DNA of 59,713 nt from positions 1 through 59,713 of the forward strand of contig CAIVPR010000165.1 of NCBI GenBank assembly GCA_903907865.1. The letters run 5' to 3'. Made by a program: the position numbers and the translations under genes. A model generated the notes under the pieces. The model was not told the DNA's origin. It ran no database searches and saw only the letters and a list, made by a program, of their open reading frames with translations. Positions 16,474-26,827 of this stretch are shown one piece after another (positions within the stretch are counted from its first letter, which is position 1; every line of letters starts with the position of its first letter). Origin of the DNA: an uncultured Acidobacteriia bacterium (GTDB lineage Bacteria; Acidobacteriota; Terriglobia; Bryobacterales; Bryobacteraceae).

Positions 16474-17391
16474 CCCGCCGCATCCTAGCCATCGGCGGCC
16501 TCTGGGCCGTCCTCCTAATCATCCTGGCCATCCAAGCCCCCGACTTCTTCGCGCCCGCCAACCTGCGCGACATGGCCGTCACCAACGCGCCCGCCTTGGT
16601 CGTCGCCATCGGCATGACTCTGGTCATCCTCTCGGGCGAAATCGACGTCTCCGTCGGCTCCCAATTCGCCGTCCTCAGCGTCACCGCCGGAATCCTCGCG
16701 AAATCCGGTCTACCCCTACCCGCCGTGGCAGCCCTGACCGCGCTCGCCGGAGCCCTCCTCGGCGGGACCAACGGCCTCCTCGTGACCGGCCTCGGCATCC
16801 CCTCCATCGTGGCCACCCTCGCAGCCATGGCCTTCTGGCGCGAATTCCTCCGCTGGACCACCCAAGGCGCATGGATTCAAGGCCTCCCCTCCACATTCCA
16901 GTGGATGGGCCTGACCCAAGCCCAAGGCGAAATCGCCATCGTCTCCAGCGCGGTGCTGCTTTTCGCGGTCGTCGCTTGGACCATGTCGAACCTGCAGCTC
17001 GGCCGCGCCGTCTACGCCGTAGGCTCCCGCCACGAATCCGCCCGACTCGCCGGAATCCCGGTATCCGGCATCACCTTCGGCGTCTTCGCCCTGATGGGCA
17101 CCTTCACCGCCCTCGCGGCCTTCCTCGATTCCGTCCGCTTCTCGCAAGTCCAACCCAGCGCCGGGATGGGGCTCGAACTCAAAGCGATCTCGGCCGTCGT
17201 GATCGGCGGCACCTCCATCACGGGCGGCAAGGGCAGCCTCTGGGGCACGCTGATGGGAGTCGTCGTGCTGGCCGCCATCGCCCCGGCGCTGACCTTCCTG
17301 GGCGTCAACGCCTTCTGGGAAAAGGCCATCCAGGGCACCATCATCCTGGCTGCGGTCGTACTCGAACGTTCCGCCTCGAAAGGCGGCCCGC

Positions 17392-17402
<11 letters not shown>
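16470..17402 (+). CDS. sugar ABC transporter permease
   Basis: A 310-residue inner-membrane permease of the RbsC/RhaP group: multiple hydrophobic segments, the conserved SGEIDVSVGSQFAVLSV in the early part and the coupling region AVVIGGTSITGGKGSLWGT in the later part. The ATG overlaps the ATPase stop by four bases. Together with the following permease it would form the heterodimeric pore of the importer. Confidence 0.92.
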
Positions 17403-19434
<2,032 letters not shown>

Positions 19435-19470
19435 CCTCAATGCGGGCAGAGGGACCTCGGCCATTCATGC

Positions 19471-19476
19471 TATCCT
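19471..19476 (+). promoter_or_regulatory. extended -10 (TGcTATCCT) of a toxin-antitoxin pair
   Basis: TATCCT preceded by TG-N forms an extended -10 box. Six bases (GCGGTC) separate it from the ATG at 19483, so the antitoxin mRNA is probably leaderless. Confidence 0.5.
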
Positions 19477-19482
19477 GCGGTC

Positions 19483-19746
19483 ATGCCGATTGAGGTGAAG
19501 ATGATCGGGTCGAGCGGCCAAATCTCCCTTGGAAAGCAGTATGCGGGGCGGACGGTTACGGTTGAACAGGTAACCGAAGGCGTTTGGACGATCAAGACCG
19601 CACAGGTTATCCCGGACGATGAACTTTGGCTCCACACGCCGCGGATGAAGGCGAGACTGGACCGGGCCTTGGCGTGGTCCGACTCACACCCCCGGTCCGA
19701 GACGGACTTGGAAGCCTTGGCGATCTCCGTAAGCCCCCAAGTCTAG
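19483..19746 (+). CDS. putative antitoxin of a toxin-antitoxin pair
   Basis: This 87-residue protein starts with an AbrB-like strand pattern (MPIEVKMIGSSGQISLGKQY, GRTVTVEQVTEGVWTIKTA) and ends in a helical tail (MKARLDRALAWSDSH) suited to wrapping a toxin. It is followed six bases later by a RelE-like gene on the same strand, the standard antitoxin-first arrangement. The AbrB comparison is by pattern only. Confidence 0.7.
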   Translation: MPIEVKMIGSSGQISLGKQYAGRTVTVEQVTEGVWTIKTAQVIPDDELWLHTPRMKARLDRALAWSDSHPRSETDLEALAISVSPQV

Positions 19747-19752
19747 GCAGCC

Positions 19753-20049
19753 ATGCCCATCCTTCTCGACTTGAACAATCCAGCGTTCCAAGATGACTGG
19801 TTTTCAATTGGGAAGGACGAGCAACTGGCCGTGTTGAGCTCTTGCCGCAAACTCCGGCAGATGGACTGGGATATGGTCCATCGAGACAAAGGCTTCCATT
19901 GGGAGGCGATCCAAAGCCGGAAAGGCCGGGACAACACAAAGTTGTACACCATCAGGATGAGCCGAAAGATGCGGGCAGTCGTCAAGCGGAGTGGAGACTA
20001 CTTGGAATTCCTTGCGCTCCACCCCGACCACGACTCCGCATACGAATAG
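19753..20049 (+). CDS. RelE/ParE-superfamily toxin
   Basis: A 98-residue protein with the RelE-like layout: helical start (QLAVLSSCRKLRQMDWD), then strands FHWEAIQSR, LYTIRMSRKMRAVVKR and YLEFLALHPDHDSAY ending in histidines. RMSRKMRAVVKR carries the positive charges expected for RNA or ribosome binding. It is coupled to the preceding antitoxin gene, and the downstream lipoprotein gene is convergent. Confidence 0.72.
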   Translation: MPILLDLNNPAFQDDWFSIGKDEQLAVLSSCRKLRQMDWDMVHRDKGFHWEAIQSRKGRDNTKLYTIRMSRKMRAVVKRSGDYLEFLALHPDHDSAYE

Positions 20050-20072
20050 AACAGAGAACGGTCGTCCCTGCC

Positions 20073-21113
20073 CTACTTCGCCAACACCACAACCGAGTAC
20101 GTCCCCGTCCCGCCCTTGATCTTCTTCTTCACGGTGTTCGTGGCCAGATCCACAACCGAAATGTCGCTCGTCGGCCCATTCGCGGTGAACAGGGTCTTGC
20201 CATCCGGCGAAATCCCGATTCCCCACGGCCGCTTGCCCACTTCAATCGACGTGTCCACTTTGTTCGTCGCGGTATCCACCACGAACACCTTGCCGCCACG
20301 GCCCGTACTCACGTACAGCTTCTTGGAATCCGGCGATAGCACCAACCCCATCGGCTTCACCTCGCCCGGCGTACCGAGTTCGATGGCCTGCGCCATCTCG
20401 TTCTTGACCGCGTCGAAAAGCACGATGCCGCCGTCATTCTCGGCGTTCACATAGCCGGTCTGTCCGCCGGGCATGAAGACAATGTTGCGGGGACGCCGTC
20501 CGACCTTGAAAACCTTCAGGAGCTTCGCGGAAGCACGGTCGATCACCGCGATGGTGCCGTCCTCCTCGCAGGTCGAATAGATCAGCTTGCCGTCCGGCGT
20601 GACCGTAACACCCTCGGGCTGCTCGCCGGTCTTCACCGTCTGCACCGCCTCGCCTTTCGCGATATCCACGAAACTGACGCCAGATTCATCCTCGTTCGAC
20701 ACATAGATGAACTTGCCGTCCTTGCTGACGTCGAAGTTCTCGGGATCGGAGCCTGCCTTCAGCACCGTGGTCACCATCAGGCGATTCACATCCACCACCG
20801 CGAGCCCGTCCGCCGACTTGTCTGCTGGCGGCAAGGAATCCTCGTCGACTCCGGGAGGGGCCGCTGGGGTACCGCTCAGGGCGACGTAGATCGTCTTGCC
20901 GTCGGGGCTGGCATGCATGCCGCGGGGCCGCTTGCCCAGAGCCACCGTCGCGACCACTTCCATGGTCGTGGAATCGATCACGGTCAGGTCCCCAGAGGTC
21001 TCGTTGGTGACATAAACCCGGTACCCCTCGTCCTTCTTCTGCGTATTGCACCCGGCCAGCAACACGAATGCCGTGGCAGCGGCCGCCAAAATCGGTAATC
21101 TCACGCGGTTCAT
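20073..21113 (-). CDS. YncE-like beta-propeller lipoprotein
   Basis: A 346-residue lipoprotein with lipobox FVLLAGC and about seven blades of a 40-residue repeat (ALGKRPRGMHASPDGKTIYV, KTGEQPEGVTVTPDGKLIY, EVGKRPWGIGISPDGKTLF). Such propellers act as extracytoplasmic scaffolds or bind quinone-like groups. The ATG at 21111-21113 is chosen because it begins the lipoprotein signal and overlaps the upstream gene's stop (ATGA). It ends a three-lipoprotein operon with a di-haem peroxidase and a copper-like protein, pointing to periplasmic electron transfer. Confidence 0.85.
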   Translation of the reverse strand: MNRVRLPILAAAATAFVLLAGCNTQKKDEGYRVYVTNETSGDLTVIDSTTMEVVATVALGKRPRGMHASPDGKTIYVALSGTPAAPPGVDEDSLPPADKSADGLAVVDVNRLMVTTVLKAGSDPENFDVSKDGKFIYVSNEDESGVSFVDIAKGEAVQTVKTGEQPEGVTVTPDGKLIYSTCEEDGTIAVIDRASAKLLKVFKVGRRPRNIVFMPGGQTGYVNAENDGGIVLFDAVKNEMAQAIELGTPGEVKPMGLVLSPDSKKLYVSTGRGGKVFVVDTATNKVDTSIEVGKRPWGIGISPDGKTLFTANGPTSDISVVDLATNTVKKKIKGGTGTYSVVVLAK

Positions 21114-21889
21114 TCCCCTTTGAACGTGAAGGCGATCTCTTCCTTGCTGGAAGCCTTCACGGTAATTTTCTGTTCCTGCACACCGTAAACTTCGTGCCAA
21201 GCCTCTATAGTGTAATCCCCCGGAGGAAGATCGGGAAGCTCGAATGCGCCGTTGGCACCTGTGACGGCGAAATACGGGTGCTCCACGGCACCGATCCAAG
21301 CACGCATCCACGAGTGGATGTTGCACTTGACCTTGATCATCACCTCTCGCTGGACGAAACGCCGTTTCAGCGGCTCCGTGCCCGGGTCCTGGCTCTGGTT
21401 CCACGCTCGATTGATCTGGGCCATCGGGTGGATGTTATGCGTCACCGGGTCGGAGTTGCTCACATTCAACGGCTGGCCCGTCTGGATGCCAATGACGCGC
21501 GGCGAAAACCCGCAGCCCTTCTGGTCGAGCACCACCGGCTCCTTGGGCGGCTCGAAGGTCTTGCCCTCCAACCCCGACTTGACATAGATAAAGACATTCG
21601 CCAGCGTGCCGTTCGGGTTCACCACGAGGGACTCGTCAAACAGCCCCGCAGCGTGCATTTTCGCGCACATCGGGTCCTCGCTCACGTCGATCTTCTTCCG
21701 GGCCGGCTTCTTTCCCCTGAACTGAATCTTGCCGTGCACCGACCCGGCGGTAGACGCGTCCACCTTGAAGTAGTCGGGCTTGGCGACCGGAGCCTTGTCG
21801 GCCTTTGGAGCCTCCGCCGCAGGCTTCGGGGCCGAACTGCAGGCGGCAAGTGCGATGGCCAACGCCGCCATGGCAAGCGTTTTCATCAC
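21110..21889 (-). CDS. cupredoxin-like lipoprotein with carboxypeptidase-regulatory domain
   Basis: A 259-residue lipoprotein (lipobox ALAAC). The middle part has NSDPVTHNIHP and, 50 residues on, KCNIHSWMRAW: a His plus Cys-x2-His-x2-Met set that matches a type 1 copper site, as in methylamine-utilisation-like proteins. The C-terminus (YFAVTGANGAFELPDLPPGDY) is a carboxypeptidase-regulatory-like beta sandwich. It probably shuttles electrons between the peroxidase upstream and another acceptor. Both ends overlap their neighbours by four bases. Confidence 0.8.
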   Translation of the reverse strand: MMKTLAMAALAIALAACSSAPKPAAEAPKADKAPVAKPDYFKVDASTAGSVHGKIQFRGKKPARKKIDVSEDPMCAKMHAAGLFDESLVVNPNGTLANVFIYVKSGLEGKTFEPPKEPVVLDQKGCGFSPRVIGIQTGQPLNVSNSDPVTHNIHPMAQINRAWNQSQDPGTEPLKRRFVQREVMIKVKCNIHSWMRAWIGAVEHPYFAVTGANGAFELPDLPPGDYTIEAWHEVYGVQEQKITVKASSKEEIAFTFKGE

Positions 21890-22977
21890 GGCAGCACTTC
21901 CTTCGGGACTTCGCCCGTCAAAGATTCGAGAAACGCCACCAAGTCCTCGCGCTCCCTGCCCGAAAGCTCCAGCTTCTTGATGTCCTTGTCCAACTGCGGA
22001 TTCGAATTGCCGCCGCCGACGTAAAAATCCACCACACGGCGAAGAGTCTTCGCGCTGCCGTCGTGCATGTAGGGACCGGTCTGGGCGATGTTCCGCAGCG
22101 TCGGCGTCCTGAAGGCACCCTTGTCAGCCTCCACCTTGGTCTGGGTGTAGCGACCCAGATCGGACAGTTCCCCTTCCGCGTTCATACCCACGCCGAGATT
22201 GTGGAACTTGCCGTCGCTGAACAGGGCGTACTTCTCTTCGATGGTATGGCACTTGACGCAGTTGCCCTTGGCCGGATCCTTGAACAGCCCCAAGCCACGG
22301 ATCGCCGCCGCCGACAGGGCCTTCTTGTCGCCGCCGAACTGGTAACGGTCGAACGGCGAATTGCCCGCGATCACGGTGCGCTCGAAGCTCGCGATCGCCA
22401 TTTGGACTTTTTCCAGTGTGACCGGACCCGGTCCGAAGGCTTTTTCAAACAGCTTGGGATACTCGGCGTCCGCGTTGAGCTTCTTGACAACCACCTCGTG
22501 GGGCATGTTCATTTCGACGGGATTCGCAACCGGGCCGCCTGCCTGGTCTTCCAGGCTGCCAGCGCGCCCGTCCCAGAATTGGACGGGGCTATACGCGGCG
22601 TTGAGGACGGTCGGAGCGCTGCGGCCTCCCAGCTTGCCGCCAACGCCGGTCGAAACCGGTAGACCGTCGGTAAAACCGTGCGCCGGACCGTGGCAACTGG
22701 CGCAGGAAATGGTGTCGTCGGCCGACAGCTTGGTGTCGTAGTAGAGCTTCTTCCCGAGGGCGATGGTGTCCGCGGTAGGCTTGTTGCCCGGCGGAATCGG
22801 AACGGGCGGGAGGCCCAGTGGAGTTTGGATTTCAACCGGGGTTCCGACCGGCGCGACGACTGCCGCCGGGGTTTTCGGGGTCTCTTTGGTGCTACCGCAA
22901 GATGTCAGACACGGCACCGAGAGCATGAGGATGACGAGGGGTGTCGTGATGGAGGCGTTTCTATGATTCGGTTCCAT
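21886..22977 (-). CDS. di-haem cytochrome c peroxidase/MauG family lipoprotein
   Basis: A 363-residue periplasmic protein with lipobox CLTSC and two haem c sites, CASCH near residue 92 and CVKCH near 245. DTKLSADDTISCASCHGP and HDGSAKTLRRVVDFY are typical of the CcpA/MauG group. It would reduce peroxide or oxidise a protein substrate. It is the first gene of the three-lipoprotein operon; a TAGAAT box ends eight bases before the ATG. Confidence 0.88.
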   Translation of the reverse strand: MEPNHRNASITTPLVILMLSVPCLTSCGSTKETPKTPAAVVAPVGTPVEIQTPLGLPPVPIPPGNKPTADTIALGKKLYYDTKLSADDTISCASCHGPAHGFTDGLPVSTGVGGKLGGRSAPTVLNAAYSPVQFWDGRAGSLEDQAGGPVANPVEMNMPHEVVVKKLNADAEYPKLFEKAFGPGPVTLEKVQMAIASFERTVIAGNSPFDRYQFGGDKKALSAAAIRGLGLFKDPAKGNCVKCHTIEEKYALFSDGKFHNLGVGMNAEGELSDLGRYTQTKVEADKGAFRTPTLRNIAQTGPYMHDGSAKTLRRVVDFYVGGGNSNPQLDKDIKKLELSGREREDLVAFLESLTGEVPKEVLP

Positions 22978-23022
22978 CTGGCCGTATTCTACAGGACGCC
23001 CCCCGATGAACGGCGATCCCCC

Positions 23023-25101
23023 TTATTTATGTATTCCAAATGCGAACACGCGACCGTCGTAGCCTGTCATGTAAATCCGGCCGTCGGACAGCGCGATGCC
23101 GCCGTAGTGGTTCCACGTGTCGATGGAATCCTTGCTGTTGTAGATTTCCTTGCCAGTCTCGGCGTCGAAGGCCGAGAGGACCAAGTGAGTCAAATCGATG
23201 CCGCCCGAAAAACGGGTTCCGGGGACCTGTCCGCCAGGTTCGCGCTGGGCGCTCAACCAAGCCGCATCGCGCTCCGCACCGGGTTCGCCAACAGCAACCT
23301 CGTTGGTGGGACCGCCAAAGCCTCCGCGTCCGCCGCCACGACCGCCCGGTGCCGCGCCCGGTGCGCCGGCCCGTCCCGGACCACCGGCACCCGGAGCCCC
23401 CGGCGCACCTCCCGGACCACCCCGACCACCGCCAGGAAAGCCTCGCAGGGCATCGCGGGCACGGTCGCCCGTCGCCACCGCATAGACGACCCCGTTTGCC
23501 GCAACAGGCATGCCCGGCAGGTCGAGGTCATGCGAAATCCACACCGGATCGAGCACCGGCTTGCCCTTCTCGGTCCGCACCTTGAAGGCCATGACACTGC
23601 CATTCACCGTCGGCCCATTCTGGTACTTGAACGAGGCCACGGTGTCCTTGGCCGCCGGGCCTTCCATCGGCACCAGGACCCAGCGCTGGCCCTTGGCATC
23701 CAGCCACGTCGAGACCGAGCCCCAGACGCCGTTGTAGCCAAAAGTCAGGGCGTCGTTGCCGTAGCGGGGCGAGGTGTAGAGGGGCTTGCGGTGGTCGGCA
23801 CCTCCCAAGTCACCGGCGTCCAAGAGATAAACCACGCCCTCTTTGGCTGCGGCTGCCACCAGTGTCCATTTTTCGTATTGGAAGACAGTGGGACTGGAGG
23901 AGCCGAGGTCGAAATCCTTGCGATTGAGGTAGTCCTCGTTGGCCGGCGTGTATGAATCGGTCAAGCGCAGGTCGTTCGAAAGCCCAAGGAAGGTGTTGCC
24001 GAACCGACCGCTGGCCGGATCGTAGACGCCGTCGGCAGTCTGCGTGATCACGCCGTAGGGGGTCTTCACGATGCCGCCGCGTCCCCAAGGGCCCGAGCCC
24101 TTTCCTGTCGACGGGAAAAACCGGTAGATGGGGTGGGTGGAGTCCTTCACGTCCATGGCCACGATGCTCGACATGGCACCGGCGCAGCCGCGCGACGTAT
24201 TCCCGTAGACCAAGTTGCCCGACAGCATCAGGCTCCAGTTGCGGGTATAGGCGGGGACGAAGGTGGTCGGCGTCATGCGGTCGTCGCCGTCCGCGATGCC
24301 GAGGCCCCGCAGCTTGCCGTCAGTGGTCAGCACATAAAGGACGCCGGACTTCTTGTCGATCGTTGGCGTCGCATTCAGATTGTTCGGGCAGTTGCCGGTC
24401 GCGGCTTCCTTCGGTTTATCGGGATTGGGGAACTTACGCTGCCAAATGACCGTACCGCTGTCGGCATCAAGGGCGTAGACAGTGTCCTCGCCGCCTGCGG
24501 TGTACACGACCCGCTTGGGCCCGTTCTTGGTGGGCACATTCTCCACCACCAAGGGGTCGGTTAGGGTGGCGTAGCCGTTGATGCGGGTGACGGTGGCGTC
24601 GAGTTGCGTCTTCCAAAGGAGGCTCAGATTGCCGACATTGTCCTTCGACAGGGTCTTTTCGGCACGCGCCCAGCCTGTGCGTTCGGGATCGCCTTGCCAC
24701 GTGAGCCATTCCGTGGTTGGAGGGTCGGCCTTGGGGGCTGCGGCCTTGGACTTCGCCAACTGGTCCTCGAGGAACGCGACGGCGGTCTTGACGGAATCGG
24801 GATCGGCGGGCGGCGCGCCCTGCGGCGGCATCTGCCCCATCTTCATCACGTAGGCGGCCTTTTCCCACACCGCAGCCTGGGGCCCGACCGAAGTGGCGTA
24901 CTTCAGCACCTCGAAGTTCACCTCGCCGGACTTCATCTTGGCGTTATGGCACTGCTGGCAGCTGGTCTGCAGCAGGGGCCGGACCACGGAGGCGAACGAT
25001 GGCGGCGGCGGCGTGAAGGCCGGGGCACCTGGAGGCGGAGTCGGGGCTTGGGCGAAACAGAGCGAACTTGCAAGGAGTGCGGAAAGGCTGAGGAGTCTCA
25101 T
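23023..25101 (-). CDS. PQQ-type beta-propeller protein with N-terminal cytochrome c
   Basis: A 692-residue exported protein with signal peptide RLLSLSALLASSLCFA, a haem c site CQQCHNAKMKSGEVNF with distal Met in KMGQMPPQGAPP, then a quinoprotein-like propeller from about 140 (TWQGDPERTGWARAEKTL, YALDADSGTVIWQ, FDAETGKEIYNS). A glycine/proline/arginine insert near 590-630 (starting GFPGGGRGGPGGAPG) interrupts one blade. It may oxidise an alcohol or sugar and pass electrons to the haem, but propeller residues for PQQ cannot be confirmed by eye. The ATG at 25099-25101 fits the signal peptide. Confidence 0.82.
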   Translation of the reverse strand: MRLLSLSALLASSLCFAQAPTPPPGAPAFTPPPPSFASVVRPLLQTSCQQCHNAKMKSGEVNFEVLKYATSVGPQAAVWEKAAYVMKMGQMPPQGAPPADPDSVKTAVAFLEDQLAKSKAAAPKADPPTTEWLTWQGDPERTGWARAEKTLSKDNVGNLSLLWKTQLDATVTRINGYATLTDPLVVENVPTKNGPKRVVYTAGGEDTVYALDADSGTVIWQRKFPNPDKPKEAATGNCPNNLNATPTIDKKSGVLYVLTTDGKLRGLGIADGDDRMTPTTFVPAYTRNWSLMLSGNLVYGNTSRGCAGAMSSIVAMDVKDSTHPIYRFFPSTGKGSGPWGRGGIVKTPYGVITQTADGVYDPASGRFGNTFLGLSNDLRLTDSYTPANEDYLNRKDFDLGSSSPTVFQYEKWTLVAAAAKEGVVYLLDAGDLGGADHRKPLYTSPRYGNDALTFGYNGVWGSVSTWLDAKGQRWVLVPMEGPAAKDTVASFKYQNGPTVNGSVMAFKVRTEKGKPVLDPVWISHDLDLPGMPVAANGVVYAVATGDRARDALRGFPGGGRGGPGGAPGAPGAGGPGRAGAPGAAPGGRGGGRGGFGGPTNEVAVGEPGAERDAAWLSAQREPGGQVPGTRFSGGIDLTHLVLSAFDAETGKEIYNSKDSIDTWNHYGGIALSDGRIYMTGYDGRVFAFGIHK

Positions 25102-25209
25102 GGCTACGAGGGGGCCGGACAGCGCGGGCAAATGATCTAGCATTGATCGCGTGGCCCGGTCCGCTCGTAGATTATCACAGCCTACAGGAAGCGGCCAGCT
25201 TCCTTACAT

Positions 25210-26418
25210 TTATTGAAACAAGCCCGGCGCGAACTCGGTCAGGTAGTTCCGCCAGTTGATCCAAGTGTGGGCTCCGGGGCTCTCCTTGAAGGTTGCTTGG
25301 AAGCCGTGCTTGTTGAGGAGTTCCACGGTTGACTTGCTGTTGGTGATGAGCGAATCGTTGACGCCGGTGCTGAACCATACCCGCTTCAGGCCCTTCTTGA
25401 GCGCCGCGTTGTCGAGATCGGCAGTATGCGCCTTCTCCCACACGTCGGAACCGCCGCCGCCCAGGATACCGGAACTGAATACGCCGATCTGGGAGAACTT
25501 GTCCAAGTGCAGGAATGCGATGTTCATCGTCTGGCTGCCACCCATCGAGAGGCCCGCGATCGCGCGGTGGGCGCGGTCGTTGACTGTCCGATAGTTTTTC
25601 TCGACATAGGGCATGATGTCGGTGACGAAGTCTTCCGTGAACTCGTCGCGGGGCGGAGGACCACCCGCAGCAGCCGCGCCACGACCGCCGCCACCGCCCA
25701 TTTGGGCGCTGGTGTGGCCTGCGGGCATCACCACGATCATCGGCTTGGCCTTCTTGTCGGCGATCAGGTTGTCGAGGATGAAGCCCGCGCGCCCGACCGA
25801 CGTCCATGCCTCGTCGCAGTCGCCAGCGCCATGCAAGAGGTAAAACACGGGATACTTCTGCGATCCGTTGGCCTCGTAACCCGGCGGCGTATACACATGC
25901 ATGCGGCGGAACTTGCCCAGCGCCGAGGAGTGGTACGTGACGGCTGCGACGGCCCCGTGCGGGACATCCTTCGTGTCCATGGTGTCGGAACCAGGAACCA
26001 CCACCAAGCTCCAGACGTTGGTGTTGGATTCGCTGATGGCGGGATTGCGTGGGTCGATCACGGCCACGCCGTTGACTGCAAAGGTGTAGCGGTAAGCACC
26101 GGGGTCGATGGGGCCGATGGTGGTTTCCCAGACGCCGTTTTCAGCCTTGGTGAACGTGGGGCCGGGATTCGGGGGTGCGCCGCGACCGCCGCCCATGAGT
26201 TGCGGGATGTCGCCGCCGCGCAGGGCCACCGTGGTGGCGTTGGGGGCGAGGATGCGGAAGGTCACGCGGTGGTCCGGCAGGACTTCCGGCGAGGTTACGA
26301 CCGGGCCCTGGGGTCCGCGACCTGCGGCGGGTGCGGGCGCTGGTGCCGGTGCTTGGGCGAACAGCGCGGAGGAGAAGGTGAGGGCTGCGATGGCTAGCCG
26401 GGTTTTTCGTGGTGGCAT
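25210..26418 (-). CDS. secreted esterase (feruloyl/enterochelin-esterase-like)
   Basis: A 402-residue exported alpha/beta hydrolase. A signal peptide and Ala/Pro-rich start lead into an early-set Ig-like domain (VTFRILAPNATTVAL, PYRYTFAVNGV type), then the hydrolase with LLHGAGDCDEAW, the nucleophile in AIAGLSMGGSQTM and the late His in SPGAHTWINW. This layout is common in polysaccharide-active esterases such as xylan feruloyl esterases. A Gly-rich stretch (MGGGGGRGAAAAGG) sits just before the catalytic part. AAAAGGATT before the ATG is a good ribosome site. Confidence 0.88.
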   Translation of the reverse strand: MPPRKTRLAIAALTFSSALFAQAPAPAPAPAAGRGPQGPVVTSPEVLPDHRVTFRILAPNATTVALRGGDIPQLMGGGRGAPPNPGPTFTKAENGVWETTIGPIDPGAYRYTFAVNGVAVIDPRNPAISESNTNVWSLVVVPGSDTMDTKDVPHGAVAAVTYHSSALGKFRRMHVYTPPGYEANGSQKYPVFYLLHGAGDCDEAWTSVGRAGFILDNLIADKKAKPMIVVMPAGHTSAQMGGGGGRGAAAAGGPPPRDEFTEDFVTDIMPYVEKNYRTVNDRAHRAIAGLSMGGSQTMNIAFLHLDKFSQIGVFSSGILGGGGSDVWEKAHTADLDNAALKKGLKRVWFSTGVNDSLITNSKSTVELLNKHGFQATFKESPGAHTWINWRNYLTEFAPGLFQ

Positions 26419-26537
26419 GGGGAATCCTTTTACGGTTCCGAGCCTATCACAATGGGGAGCTTCCGATCACCTGCGTTTACTTTACCTTGGAAACGGCAGT
26501 TGCCTGCGCTTCAACTTCACCCGTTGGGTGACCAGAA

Positions 26538-26601
26538 CACTCCCTTGCGGTCGCGGCTCGGCAACAGGCTGTTTCGGCCGAGCCGCGACCGCCAGGGAGC
26601 G
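26538..26601. repeat. dispersed repeat, two inverted copies (24-base arms)
   Basis: The minus-orientation copy is at 26538-26561 and the plus copy at 26578-26601, separated by 16 bases. The arms match at 22 of 24 positions around CCGAGCCGCGACCGC-AGGGAG. Together they form a long hairpin. Single copies recur at 38852 and 46975. Confidence 0.8.
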
Positions 26602-26613
26602 TTGATTCGGAGA

Positions 26614-26644
26614 ACCGAAAATGCGCCGCGGCACGGTCAACTGC
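26614..26644 (+). repeat. dispersed repeat, second block
   Basis: This 31-base block starts ACCGAAAATGCGCCGCGGCA and ends GTCAACTGC. It matches 31302-31332 at all but a few positions (ACCGAARATGCGSCGYGGCA consensus). Confidence 0.65.
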
Positions 26645-26827
26645 CGCTTCTAGGTCTACTTACCTTTTGAGATTTGGCACTCACTCCACGTTGATCGGGC
26701 GGATGCGCCTTCCCGCCAGCACCGTAACCACCTTCCCCGGCGCAGCCAAGACGCCGAACTGACTTCTCCCAACACGACCGAAACCGGCGGTTGATTGCGT
26801 TCTACCTAACAGAAAGTAGGAAGCTAG

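Larger units (their letters stand above)
26419..26827. other. intergenic stretch holding dispersed-repeat copies
   Basis: No gene is seen here. The stretch holds the large inverted repeat at 26538-26601, a second repeat block at 26614-26644, and AGTAGGAAG as the ribosome site of the following haloperoxidase gene. Confidence 0.6.
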
